A DNA stretch of 64,000 nt from Endothia cerciana (lineage: Eukaryota > Ascomycota > Sordariomycetes > Diaporthales > Cryphonectriaceae): assembly GCA_026119935.1 (NCBI GenBank), contig JALRMH010000079.1, forward strand, positions 1 to 64,000, given 5' to 3'. The notes beneath the pieces were generated by a model, which was not told where the DNA came from, ran no database searches, and saw nothing but the letters and a program-made list of their open reading frames with translations. The translations under genes and the position numbers were made by a program. This document shows, piece after piece, positions 53,831-64,000 of the stretch. Position 1 is the first letter of the stretch, and each line of letters starts with the position of its first letter.

Positions 53831-55105
53831 AGGCAATATATGTATCCCTTCGAGATCATCTCGAGCATACCTGGCGCGTCATCCTTGTCTCCAAGGATGC
53901 GTCTCTCGGCGAGCTTACCATCCTCGCGGGAACCAAGCTAGCACTTCTGATCCTTGGCGAAGTTCACGGGAACACATCTTCACGCATCCGTACTTGAGGA
54001 CGTGCATGATAGTGAGTGGGAAACCATGTCAATGCATGGCGCAGATGAGCCCTAAGACCAATGAGAACAAGTGATCCCTCCAAGAGTAGCTCTACAATTT
54101 CAGCAACACTGGGAATATGCATGGACGTCCCTAATTTCAGTCATGCCTCACCGGGCCGAGTTGACCGGTTGCTTGACGCCTTCTCGCGCACAGAAGGTCG
54201 CAGAGTGGAACCTCTGTACATCATCTGTCCGCATACCAGCGGCGATAGAGAGAGAGGGAGGGGGGGGGGGGGGAACAAGAAGCTGTAGAAGAGCTGGTAA
54301 AAGTAGTACACCGCTGGAAGCGAACGATTTTGACGACCTTTCGGTCACCTCCTCGAGGACGGTGCCTCCGACGAAAGCAGGCGTGTTGATGGTCAGAGTA
54401 TCATGAGGAGGGCCCGGGCATATCTTGGCCTTCTAAGAAGAATGCGTGTTTTGACTCGTGGGAAAATGGAGACCGAGGGTGAGGGGATCATGCCACTATT
54501 GATGATGCTGGTCACCGTAGAAGATGAATGTACTCCGTAGTGGAAGCAAGCTAGAGCTTCCGCGGCAGAATACTGCTCCGGCTGCCGAGGTCACTTCACT
54601 ATTTGGGAAAGGTGCCCATGGAAATATTCCCTAGCAATTGACAGAGTAACCGTCGGCTATAATCTCCATCACCGAATCCCTCCACCTCAACATCCTGTCC
54701 CTCAGCCCCAAACCGCAGTCCTATGGTATCATTGGGACATCTCTACCTGGCGGAGGCGTGTTCTGCCGAGGTTTATCCTGTCTTGAATCCACAGTGAGCT
54801 GCCATGTCTCGAGTAATTGCCTTCTTCGGGCCGCTTCGCCGTGCCAATTGTCAGTCAGGTAGATCTTCACGATGGCCTGCGGGGGCACTTATCATTTGGT
54901 CCTGCTGTGCTGTCTCACCTGTTTATTTGTCCTCTCACCCCTCATACACGGATGAAGAGGTCATCATCCGGACTCGGTAATAAGCTCTCCTTCGCCAAAG
55001 AAGCCTCATAGTTGAGATTCAGTACACGCCTTATTTCGTTCCTTGCCCTGACCGTGACAAGCGCGCTGCTGCTGCTGCTGCCATCTGCTAGTCCCCTAGC
55101 CGACT
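53831..55105. other. Intergenic, no gene seen
   Basis: Upstream regions of the GH3 pseudogene and of the GH31 gene lie back to back. A 14-G run lies at 54260-54273. A CTG repeat (four units and more) lies at 55063-55081 just before the GH31 start. Confidence 0.5.
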
Positions 55106-57504
55106 ATGAAGTTCCGCGATGGAATGTGGCTGACAGCCGAGGGGGTGAGGGTTGAGTATGCTGAGGAGGTGTACAACATCAAGAAAACGGACCGAGGATT
55201 GCGTCTGCTATGCCCTACCAAGAAAATCAAGTCTCGAGGAGACACTCTGAACTTAAGTACTCTGACCATGGTAAGGCCTCAGACAGGCCAAGCGCCCTCG
55301 GACCGATCCCAGAGCTTCGGCTGACATGCATTCAGGACGTCGAGGCACAAAGTGATGGCATCTTATCAATCGAGACTACCCACTGGGATGGTGAAATCAA
55401 TAGAGGCCCACACTTCGATCTCTATCCGGCTGGTAAGCCTGAGGTCGAGAGCACGGTCTCAGAGGGCAGCAAGGGGACAACGCTGACGTCTGGATCGATC
55501 ACTGCCACCATCCAACCTGGCACTTTTGACATCCGTTTCGATGCCGCAGATGGGTCCAAGCACCTCACCTCACTCCTGAGCAGGAGTGTCGGCTTGGCTT
55601 ACAGTCCGGCACCTAGCAATCCGCTGCAGACCGGTGATCTACGGGACTTCAAACACTACATTTTCACACAAACATCCCTGGCAGTGGGTGAATCTGTTCA
55701 CGGTCTCGGAGAAAGATTCGGTGCCTTCAACAAGCTCGGGCAGTCTGTGACGCTGTGGAACGCTGATGGTGGAACCTCCAGCGACCAGGCTTACAAGAAC
55801 ATCTCCTTCTGGTTAAGCAACCGTGGCTACGGTGTATTCATAGACCACTCAGGCAAAGTCGAACTCGAGGTTGGGAGTGAGCGGTGTTGCCGCGTTCAGA
55901 CCAGCATTCGCGGACAACGACTAAAGTGGTACATCATCTACGGAAAAACTCCCAAAGAGGTCCTGTACCGCTACTCAACTCTCACTGGGAAGCCCGGCAA
56001 AGTCCCCAGCTGGAGTTTCGGCCTGTGGCTAAGCACCAGCTTTACCACAAACTACGACGAAGCCACTGTGAACTCCTTTCTCGAAGGCATGAAGGAGCGG
56101 GACATCACCGTGGATGTCTTCCACTATGACTGCTTCTGGATGCCCGCCTTTAAATGGACGGACTTCGTCTTCGACTCCCAGCGGTTCCCTGATCCCAAGG
56201 CCCAGATTGGTCGGCTCAAGACCTCTGGCCTCGTCAAGAAGGTCTGCGTCTGGATCAACCCCTATATCGCCCAGCAGGGCGAGGCCTTCAAGGAAGCCGC
56301 CGAGAAGGGTTACCTTCTGAAGCGCAAAAACGGCGACATCTGGCAGTGGGATATGTGGCAAGCCGGCATGGGCCTGGTCGACTTCACGAACCCGGCCGCG
56401 GTAGAGTGGTACGAGAAGTGTCTGAACACGCTCTTCGACCAGGGCGTGGACGCTATCAAGACTGACTTTGGTGAGCGGGTTCCCACTCGCGATGTGGCGT
56501 GGTATGACTCCTCTGTCGACCCGGAGAAGATGCACAACTTTTACGCCTTCTTGTACAACAAGGTTGTCTACGAGGCTCTTCAGAAACGCTACGGACCTGA
56601 CCAGGCTGTGCTATTCGCGCGTACGGCATGCGCCGGCACTCAGCGATTCCCGCTGCAGTGGGGTGGGGATTGTGAGTCTACACCTGAGGCGATGGCGGAG
56701 TCGTTGCGCGGCGGACTGGGGCTGGGGCTGGGCGGGTTCGCCTTCTGGAGTGTTGATATTGGTGGGTTCGAGGGCTACCCTCCCGCGTGGATCTACAAAC
56801 GCTGGGTGGCGTTTGGCTTGTTGTGCAGCCACAGCCGACTGCACGGAAGCAACAGCTACCGCGTACCCTGGACGATCGACGATGATGATCGGACCGAGGA
56901 AGGCTGTACGCGCACATTGGCGAAGTGGACTGCGCTGAAGAATAGGCTTATGCCGTACTTGTATGCGCAGGCTACGAAGGCAGTTGAAGGGGGGATGCCT
57001 CTGTCGCTGAGGGCGATGTGCCTGGAGTTCCCTGACGATCCGACATCTTGGTTCCTAGACAGACAGTTCATGGTAGGGGAGAATCTGCTTGCTGTGCCCA
57101 TCTTCGATGAGGGGGGTGAGGTCGAATTCTACCTGCCCAAGGGCAAATGGACATCCTTCTTCACGAATGAGGTCCGGTCCGGTCCGGGCTGGTCCAGGGA
57201 GAAGCATGGTTTTGGCACGCTGCCATTATACGTGCGGGAGAACTCTGTACTGCCGCTTGGCAAGGAGGGCGTGAAGGGCGCCGTTTATGACTATGCGGAA
57301 GACCTCGAGGTTTGCCTCTACCATGTGACCGAGGGTGCGAAAGCGACACTTGTAGACAGTGAGGGCAAGGAGCTGGGCGTGCTTGAGGCTGGGGCTGATG
57401 GAAAATTGAAGAGCGAGAAGATCCTGAAAGGGAAGAGCACAGTGAGCCAGGACGGCAGGAGAGTTGATAGATCTGCGAGCAAGTGCATCAAGCTACTGCC
57501 ATAG
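55106..57504 (+). CDS. GH31 alpha-xylosidase, 2 exons
   Basis: Releases alpha-linked xylose, as from xyloglucan oligosaccharides. Exons: 55106-55270 and 55336-57504, a 65-bp intron (GTAAGG...TTCAG), 777 residues. No signal peptide (MKFRDGMWLTAEGV), so an intracellular enzyme. The GH31 barrel holds WSFGLWLSTSFTTNYDEA, DVFHYDCFWM and the nucleophile motif IKTDFGERVPT (Asp432); the sequence D-F-G-E after the nucleophile, shared with bacterial YicI, points to alpha-xylosidase rather than alpha-glucosidase. The likely acid/base is Asp500 in QWGGDCEST. Beta-sandwich C-terminal domains follow (LLAVPIFDEGGEVEFYLPKG). It lies between a dead GH3 gene and dac1; regulation with them cannot be told from sequence. 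Confidence 0.92.
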
Positions 57505-57830
57505 ATTAGTACAAGGAAGTCATTCAACTCTTACTGATCAGTCATATGCCACACAGTACAGCAATATAGTCTCACTCAGACCCAGTATAGGTAAGCCTCA
57601 AGTCGAGCCATGGGACTCTTAGATTGGAATCTACCGATGCTCTAAGTATATGTGATTGCTAGAGGAGGATATGCAAACCTTCCAAACCTAAGTCTACTCT
57701 ATCTCAGCATGTCATGCAATTTGTTTGTCTTCCAAGCCGCTTTCATTTCCAGTCTTGTCAGGCAAAACGCCCCCTCGTCCATAATGCAGATATAGCACAA
57801 CATCCTATCAGTCCAACCCCGTAATCGGGT
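57505..57830. other. Convergent 3' spacer
   Basis: 326 bp between the stop codons of the GH31 gene and dac1. No coding pattern. Confidence 0.6.
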
Positions 57831-59261
57831 TCAAATTGCATATTCCCCCTCGGGCGACGAGGGGATGGACGAGCTGTCGACGGGGGAATCGACGGGCGAG
57901 AAGGGCTCGCCCTTCCGGTAAACCCTGCGCCCGAACTTCCAAACCTCATCGATGGCAAGGCGGCTGGCCCCGACCTCGTCTCTCTCTTCGCGGAACATGA
58001 CGAGGTCGGCATCAGCGCCTGCGTCCAGACACCCCTTGATGCCCTTCAGCCCCAGCATATCTGCTGGTGTCGACGTTACGGCTCTCAGGACGTTGGGTAT
58101 GCTGGTACCAGACCACCTGAGGAAGTTGTTCACACACTCAATCAAAGTTATAGAGCTGATGTTGGCTTTTAGTTTTGGGTACTCTTCTGGGGTAGACGGG
58201 ATCATCACTCACCTTCCCGCTATGCTGTCCGTGCCCTCAAGCGTCAGCACGAAGCCCTTCTTGATGATGTGATGCTCGCCGTCGCCATTGGTCCACTTGT
58301 ATCGCCCATCCGGCAGTCCCACCATGTGCATTGCGTCGGTGACAAGGATGAAGCCATCGGGATGCGAGCTGTACGCAATCTTGATGGTGTTTGGGTGCAA
58401 GTGAATACCGTCAGAGATGATGCCGAAGTATGGCCGCGGCGAGCTCTCGGCAATGCCCAGTACGCCGAAGATACCCGGATTCCTGTGGTGGAGCGGCCGC
58501 ATGGCGTTGAACAGATGCGTGATCATGGTCGCGCCGGCGCCGACCGCCGCAGACGCCTCCTCATAAGTGGCTTCGGAGTGACCGATCGAGTAGATGATGC
58601 CGCGGGAGCGCAGCTCGGGTACCAGCTGCGTCATGTTTCCCATCTCCGGTGCGGCCGTGATCATTCTCACGGGCAGCGGGCCCCGCGCCACTGTTGGATT
58701 GATGTTTTCGGCGCCGTACATGTCCTCAAGGTCCTCGACATTGTGCGCCTCCCGCAGTACGTTGACGTTGTGACAGCCATGTTTGCCTGGGGCAATGAAG
58801 GGTCCCTCGCAGTGCGCCCCGAGTGACTCGGCGCCGTCCTCCGCTATCCTGTGGAACCCGGACGGGCCGAGATAAGGCAGTACTGCTCGGTACAGGTCGC
58901 TTGTCTGGCTCGTGACGGTAGGGACGTAAGAAGTCACACCGGTCTGGACGAGCCGCCGGTTCAAGTCTTGGACCGCCTTGCCATACAGTGACATGTTTGG
59001 GACGACGGTCGAGAAATTGAGACCGAAGGCGCCGTTCAGCTGGACGTCGATGAGACCGGGCGAGACGATACGGCCGTGGAGGTTGATGGTCTGGTCGGGC
59101 AAAACGAAGTCATCGTAGAAAGCAGCCTGAGTGTCCAGGATCTTGCCCGTCACCGAACTGACCCAGAGATCCTCCTCCACTAGGGAACTTCCCTTGACGA
59201 TACGGCAGTTCGTGAATTTGGTGACGCCATATATGGGCCTCTCGGTGATGATGGCTGGCAT
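57831..59261 (-). CDS. dac1: N-acetylglucosamine-6-phosphate deacetylase
   Basis: Cytosolic metal-dependent amidohydrolase that turns GlcNAc-6-P into glucosamine-6-P and acetate, the second step of GlcNAc use. Exons: 59261-58213 and 58155-57831 (57-bp intron, GTGAGT...CATCAG), 457 residues. The acceptor was chosen so that DSIAG-SSITLIECVNNFLRW reads through. Metal and catalytic residues are present: Glu152 in HCEGPF, His228 in SIGHSEATYEEA, His249 in ITHLFNAM and Asp309 in ILVTDAMHM. The C-terminal barrel strand AGADADLVMF is typical. It is divergent from the nag3-type gene (1.6 kb between starts), the arrangement expected in the fungal GlcNAc catabolic cluster. Confidence 0.94.
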
Positions 59262-60884
59262 TGTCGGGGTTAAGGGGGGGGGGATGTCAAGTTATGGGTG
59301 GGTGATGGGTTATGGAGATATGTGGTGTGTTTCCGTCGTCAGGAGGACCACTCGTCTCCCTTCTCAAACAATAAAGAGGCTCCATGAAGAAGGGGACAGG
59401 CGCCCTGTAGGGCAAGAGTGAAAGCCTATACTTAAGCAGACTCACCAAGGCTTTCCAAGGCGGTACGCGATGGATGTACCGCCGATAGCCTCCGAGATAA
59501 AATCCTGAAGCAAGCATCACGTTGCCGGCATAGGCCCGTCTCGGCCTGGAGGAGGGCCCCTTGAGAGGGCAATACTCACGCCCGCCCGAAAGCTACGGTA
59601 GCCAGCCTAGGTCCCATCTTAGTCATCGAGGTGTGCTCATGCATGGTGATGAAAAGGAAACGGTCCATGATGGGCTAGGCCAGACAGCGGCGAGACACCA
59701 ATCCCCACGGCACAGTGCCGGCACAGTAGACCAGTGGTGGTAATGGCCGGAACCACTGGCTCTCACTGGTATGTGGCAGCGAGGTGTCATGACAAGCTAC
59801 TTGAGCCGCCATTCGTCATGGGCCCTTCTGACAGCTGACGCACGTCATCCCCTTGGGGGGGGCACGGGAAGGCTTGAAATCTTTTGGCGCCACCTGATTA
59901 GGGTGGAGGACGAGCTGTCCTTGCAATCCCGAGGCCCGGTTGACTCCCAGCCAGGACATCCACCACCCGCATGCTCCTCTCTGTGATGCGATTACGGTGC
60001 ATATGTTGCCGCATCGAGGGTGGTTGCATCCATGTGAGGTACCAGTGCTGTGCTGTGATGGTGATACCTACTATGGGGGCCTGGTCTCAGGTCAGAAGTC
60101 CCATCATGTAATTCATCAGGCCCCCGCTGTTTCCGAAGGAAGGAGGGTCGAGGCGACGTTGAAGCGGCTCCGGAGCTACGTGTGGTTTCGCACGATCTGT
60201 ATCGATCGAGTCGCGAACGGTGAATGAAGATCGGTGGTGGTGGTGGTGGGGGGGGGGGGGCGTCCCATATCAAAGATGTAACGTTTGATGGCTTTGGATG
60301 ATTATCATGTACGGAGGTATCTGGGTACGTACCTATCATGCCTGGTGTTCCCCCGATCGAGCTTAGTGTCATCTCCTGTGGGTGGAACACGGCGGACCAA
60401 TCATGCCGTCCGTAACCCCAACCCTCCTGACTACCTTTCAAGTGAGACCAGACGGCCGTACTTTCGGGGGAGAGGTGCTGCTGAGTGCTGCAGCCTCCCG
60501 CCCCCCTCCAGCGACCCACCGAGACACGCACACCAGCTTCAGACGTGCCGTCGCCCGTTAGACACCGGCCAGGGATCTCTAGTTCGCTCTCTTCTGCCTG
60601 TTCCAGCAGTGTGGATTGGAAGCGTGACGCTCTGGGACTAGCCTGCCCAGCTCCAGCCTGCCCAGCTCCAGCCTGCCCAGCTCCAGCCTGCCCAGCTCCA
60701 GCCTGCGCAAGCAGCCGCACCCGCATTCCCCCTCGAGCACTATCGACTGTCGCGTATCGGGCTCAACGGCCGAGCTGTGCCGTCTGCAATTGTCTGTCGC
60801 GTGGTATCTGCATACGACCACATATACCAGGCTTGACCTAGGATTCTCACGGCACAGGAATGTTAAGCGGGCGTCTCAGCTAAT
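59262..60884. promoter_or_regulatory. Shared divergent promoter region of dac1 and nag3-type gene
   Basis: 1.6 kb between two divergent start codons, with no supported gene. Contents include 10 G at 59274-59283 directly before the dac1 start, 13 G at 60248-60260 and a 15-bp tandem repeat at 60641-60700. Co-regulation by GlcNAc is inferred from gene content; no specific binding site could be recognised. Confidence 0.5.
60641..60700. repeat. 15-bp tandem repeat, four perfect copies
   Basis: The unit GCCTGCCCAGCTCCA is repeated four times, with a fifth partial copy (GCCTGC) after 60700. It lies 185 bp upstream of the nag3-type start codon. Confidence 0.95.
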
Positions 60885-63800
60885 ATGGCGAAGCCAGAGG
60901 CCGACCTGGACCCACTATGGCTGGACCTTGATTGGTAAGTGACCTGCAATCGTCGACCCCCCCCCCCCTCATCTCTGCGGCGCATACGACGCTTCGTCCT
61001 CAGTTGTTGACTGTCTCCTTCCGCGGAATACTTCATGGCATGTTGTTGCGCTAACCGTCACTCGGTTGTAGGGCTATTGGGCAGATGCTGCTGATGGGCT
61101 GGGACGGCACTGAAGTCAGGAGTCTTTCCCTCCACGATACCTTCGCAAAGAGATTACTGAACACCCGCTTCAGGTCACTCCGCAGATCCGTACCCTTATT
61201 GAGGAATATCATCTTGGTTCCATCATCCTCACTGCCAAGAACCTGAAGTGTAATTCCGAGTCCACACAGCTCCTGGTGCCTCCCCACAAGACACTGACCA
61301 TCTCACTCTCTAAGCCGCTCACGAGACAGCAAAGCTTGTTCAGGACCTGCAGACAATTGCTCACAACGCAGGACACCCGTGTCCCTTACTCATTGCCGTG
61401 GATCAGGAGAATGGCGGTGTCAATAGTATCTTCGACGAGGACTACATATGTCAGTTCCCGAGTGCCATGGGGCTGGCGGCCACAGGCAGCCTTGATATGG
61501 CATACAACGTAGCGAAGGCTACCGCCAGGGAGATCTCAGCCGTCGGTGTCAATCTCATCCTCGGTCCCGTCCTCGACGTCCTCACAAACGCCCGGTTCCA
61601 GCCAATCGGTGTCAGGAGCAGCGGTGACGACCCTCAAGAGGTTTCGCAATACAGCATTGCTGCCATCAAGGGCTATAAGGATGCAGGCCTCTCGACCTGT
61701 GGCAAGCACTTCCCAACTTACGGAAATCTGGATTTCAGAGGCTCGAGTCTTGACATTCCCATCATCACACAGACCCTAGAAGAACTCAGCCTCAGCGCTT
61801 TGGTACCATACAGGAATGCCATCGCAACCGGCAAGCTGGATGCCGTGTTTGTCGGCGGCTGCGGCATCGCCTCCGCCAACATGAATGTATCTCATGCCTG
61901 TCTTTCTGACCAGGTTGTCGATGACTTGTTGAGACACGAGTTGGGTTTCAAGGGCGTGGCCATCTCCGAGTGTCTCGAGATGGAGGCATTGTACCAGGAA
62001 ATTGGTGTCAAAGGAGGCACCGTCATGGCCGTTGAGGCAGGTTGTGATCTGATTCTTCTGTGCAAGGACTATAACGTGAGTGTTCTTCTCGGTTTCGAGA
62101 TGGGATATGTTCGTGGAAGATTCGATGGTGTCAGAAGTGGCTGTGAGGACCCGTGTCCTACACACCCTTCAACTTCATGATCCTTGTGCCCCTCGACTAT
62201 ACTGCCTTCCTGCTCTCCTGACCGCTTGGCTTAGAGGCAAGCATCGGATCCTTTGTCCCTGCATGAAATAGAGAAGAGCAAGAGGAAAAGAGAACCGAAC
62301 AGGAAGAGTCAGCTGACTGTTCTCAAGATTCAACTCGAAGGTATCGCTGGGCTAAAGTTGGGAATCGAGAATGGTATCATCGGACGGGAAAGGATCATGA
62401 CTTCGCTCAGACGAATTCTTCGGATGAAGTCGAAGTGCACTTCATGGGCCGAAGCCCTCAACCCACCTGGACTATCTCTGCTCTCACAGATCCACGCGTC
62501 ACACCTTTCACTATCCAGAAAGGCCTACGAGAGCTCCATTACAGTAATGCGGGACAAAGACCGGCTGCTCCCGCTCTCTCAGTCTATGGAACAGGATGAA
62601 GAGCTCCTACTACTGACCCCATTGGTCAAACCGTTACCAGCATCAACTGCAACCAGGGCCATCGAGGCGAAGACCTCCAAAAGCTCCACCTCCACCGAAC
62701 ATGATAAATGGCTTCACCGAGACAGGGGCGCCATCATGAGCGGCGAAGGCGTGTTCAGAGAGTTTGGCAGATCGCTGGCGCGTGCCAGAAACGGAAAGCT
62801 TCTGCACACTTCTTACACCGCGAATGGAGTAAGACCCGTTCACGAAAACCTGATTAACAGGGCTTCAGGCATCATCATTGTCACAGCAGATGCCAATCGC
62901 AACCTTTACCAGTCGGGCTTCACAAAGCACGTGGCTATGATGTGCTCAATGCTTCGTGCCAGTGGCCAGAAGAAATCACTCGTCGTTGTTGCTGTCAGCT
63001 CACCCTATGATTTTGCCATGGATAAGACGATTGGGACATACATCTGTACTTTCGACTTCACAGAAACTGCGATGCAGGTTGGTACCTCTCAATCGGAGAT
63101 CACTCTCAAAACGCTTCCATATTTTCAAGGTTTGAGAGAAAGTGAGCTGACTGGCTCGGAACAGGCACTGATCCGGGCACTGTTTGGGGAGTTCACACCG
63201 AAAGGCACGCTGCCCGGCACATTGAGAAAGAGCAAGAAGGTCGTGAAATCAAGACAGCAATGGCTCGTCGAGAACTACGAGAGCCAAAGGGACAAGAACA
63301 GTCTCAACGATCTCCTCCGGGCTATTGCGAAAGCAAGCGCGCCGAATCTCGACTTCTTGAAGTCGACCTCTGCCGCGTCGTTCGAGGTGTCCAGTGCGAA
63401 CGTTGAGGAGTCACATTTCGTCGTCAGGAATAGCAGCACGAAAGCGCTGTACGGGTTCTGTGCGACTTATTACATCAACGACACTGGCATCATTGGAGCC
63501 CTTCTAGTCGAACCAAGCAAAAGAAATGTCTCGATCGGTCGTTCACTCCACCGTCGGGCATTGAGGCATCTTACCCAACATCCCGGCGTTCAAAAGCTAC
63601 AACTTGGCACATCATACCCGTGTGTCTTTCTTGGTATACCAGTCGATGAGAGTGGAGCTGTGAAGTCATGGTTCACCAATAGTGGCTGGGATACGCAGTT
63701 CCCCAGGACGTTAACGAGTATGGTCATCACGGATGCAAGTAGTTGGACCGCACCTGATGGTCTGACGCAAAGCATAACGCGCGCAGGAATCAACTTCGAC

Positions 63801-64000
63801 CTCATTCACGGGTTAGACAACGCGGAGAGCGTTCTGGCTCATGTCAGCTCGCTTGCGCACGCCGAGGTTTCGGAGCTGTACAGGTTCGCCCTTCAAGAAG
63901 TCAAGACTTGTGGAGTTGTTAGGGCCAAGAACGGTGCGGGAAAAATCCTCGGAACCGTCATCATCTCCTCCCCTGGGAGTTCTTTCCGGCTGAAGGTGCC
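60885..64000 (+). CDS. nag3: GH3-GNAT fusion, beta-N-acetylglucosaminidase type (partial)
   Basis: Exons: 60885-60934, 61072-61114, 61174-61249, 61315-62075, 62328-63077 and 63165 onwards; all phases agree, 838 residues visible, 3' end beyond the window. Residues 18-330 form a GH3 barrel: AIGQMLLMGWDGTEVTPQIR, LIAVDQENGG, ISAVGVNLILGPVLDV, GKHFPTYGNLDF (K187-H188) and ISECLEMEALY (Glu275). A linker domain follows (DRGAIMSGEGVFREFGRSLA, NLINRASGIIIVTADANRNL). The last visible 190 residues are GNAT-like: HFVVRNSSTKALYGFCATYY, GALLVEPSKRNVSIGRSLHR, RALRHL. No signal peptide. The fusion and its dac1 neighbour match the fungal Nag3 type. The positions of the usual GH3 nucleophile (Asp) and NagZ His are altered. 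Intron 1 contains a 12-C run (60957-60968). Confidence 0.88.

Overview
The window looks like a filamentous ascomycete nuclear genome (Pezizomycotina, probably a Sordariomycete). The genes have short GT-AG introns, the protein families are typical of moulds (SREBP/SrbA, Srs2, neutral ceramidase, secreted GH47, GH31, GlcNAc catabolism), and a 16-kb AT-rich block of retrotransposons is riddled with C-to-T / G-to-A changes, as repeat-induced point mutation (RIP) produces.

Bases 1-16,333 contain no live gene. They form a nested stack of decayed LTR retrotransposons that can be ordered from target-site duplications. An inverted Ty3/Gypsy derivative with only gag between its LTRs (minus strand, 15153 down to 2457) was interrupted by three insertions: a 7.55-kb chromodomain Gypsy element (7031-14584, duplication TATAT), an element with 223-bp LTRs that has lost most of pol and nearly all of its 3' LTR (3082-5592, duplication TATAG), and a solo LTR (5953-6175, duplication ATTTA). 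A small gag-only element (384-2456) lies to the left and carries another solo LTR (duplication CTGAC). The chromodomain element also has, between pol and its 3' LTR, an antisense relic with a Zn(II)2Cys6-like cysteine pattern followed by a likely coiled coil. A second copy of that relic lies at 15160-15670. A truncated Copia RNase H fragment closes the block.

Bases 17,448-49,000 are gene-bearing with long spacers: QCR6 (complex III hinge protein, 4 exons), a fungal multi-pass membrane protein, a WBP2-like GRAM/PPxY protein with an 11-nt first exon, a secreted GH47 alpha-1,2-mannosidase, an SREBP-type bHLH membrane-bound transcription factor, a single-pass membrane protein of unknown function, an intronless Srs2 helicase and a small predicted mitochondrial/membrane protein.

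Bases 49,099-64,000 are rich in carbohydrate and lipid hydrolases: a neutral ceramidase, a broken GH3 beta-glucosidase-type gene, a cytosolic GH31 alpha-xylosidase, and a divergent pair made of GlcNAc-6-phosphate deacetylase (dac1) and a GH3-GNAT fusion (nag3 type, running off the right edge). The dac1/nag3 pair is the signature of the fungal N-acetylglucosamine catabolic cluster, so kinase, deaminase, transporter and regulator genes may lie beyond 64,000. Long G or C runs (10-16 nt) recur through the gene-bearing part, including inside introns. Splice sites were chosen by reading-frame phase and by family conservation, without transcript data.
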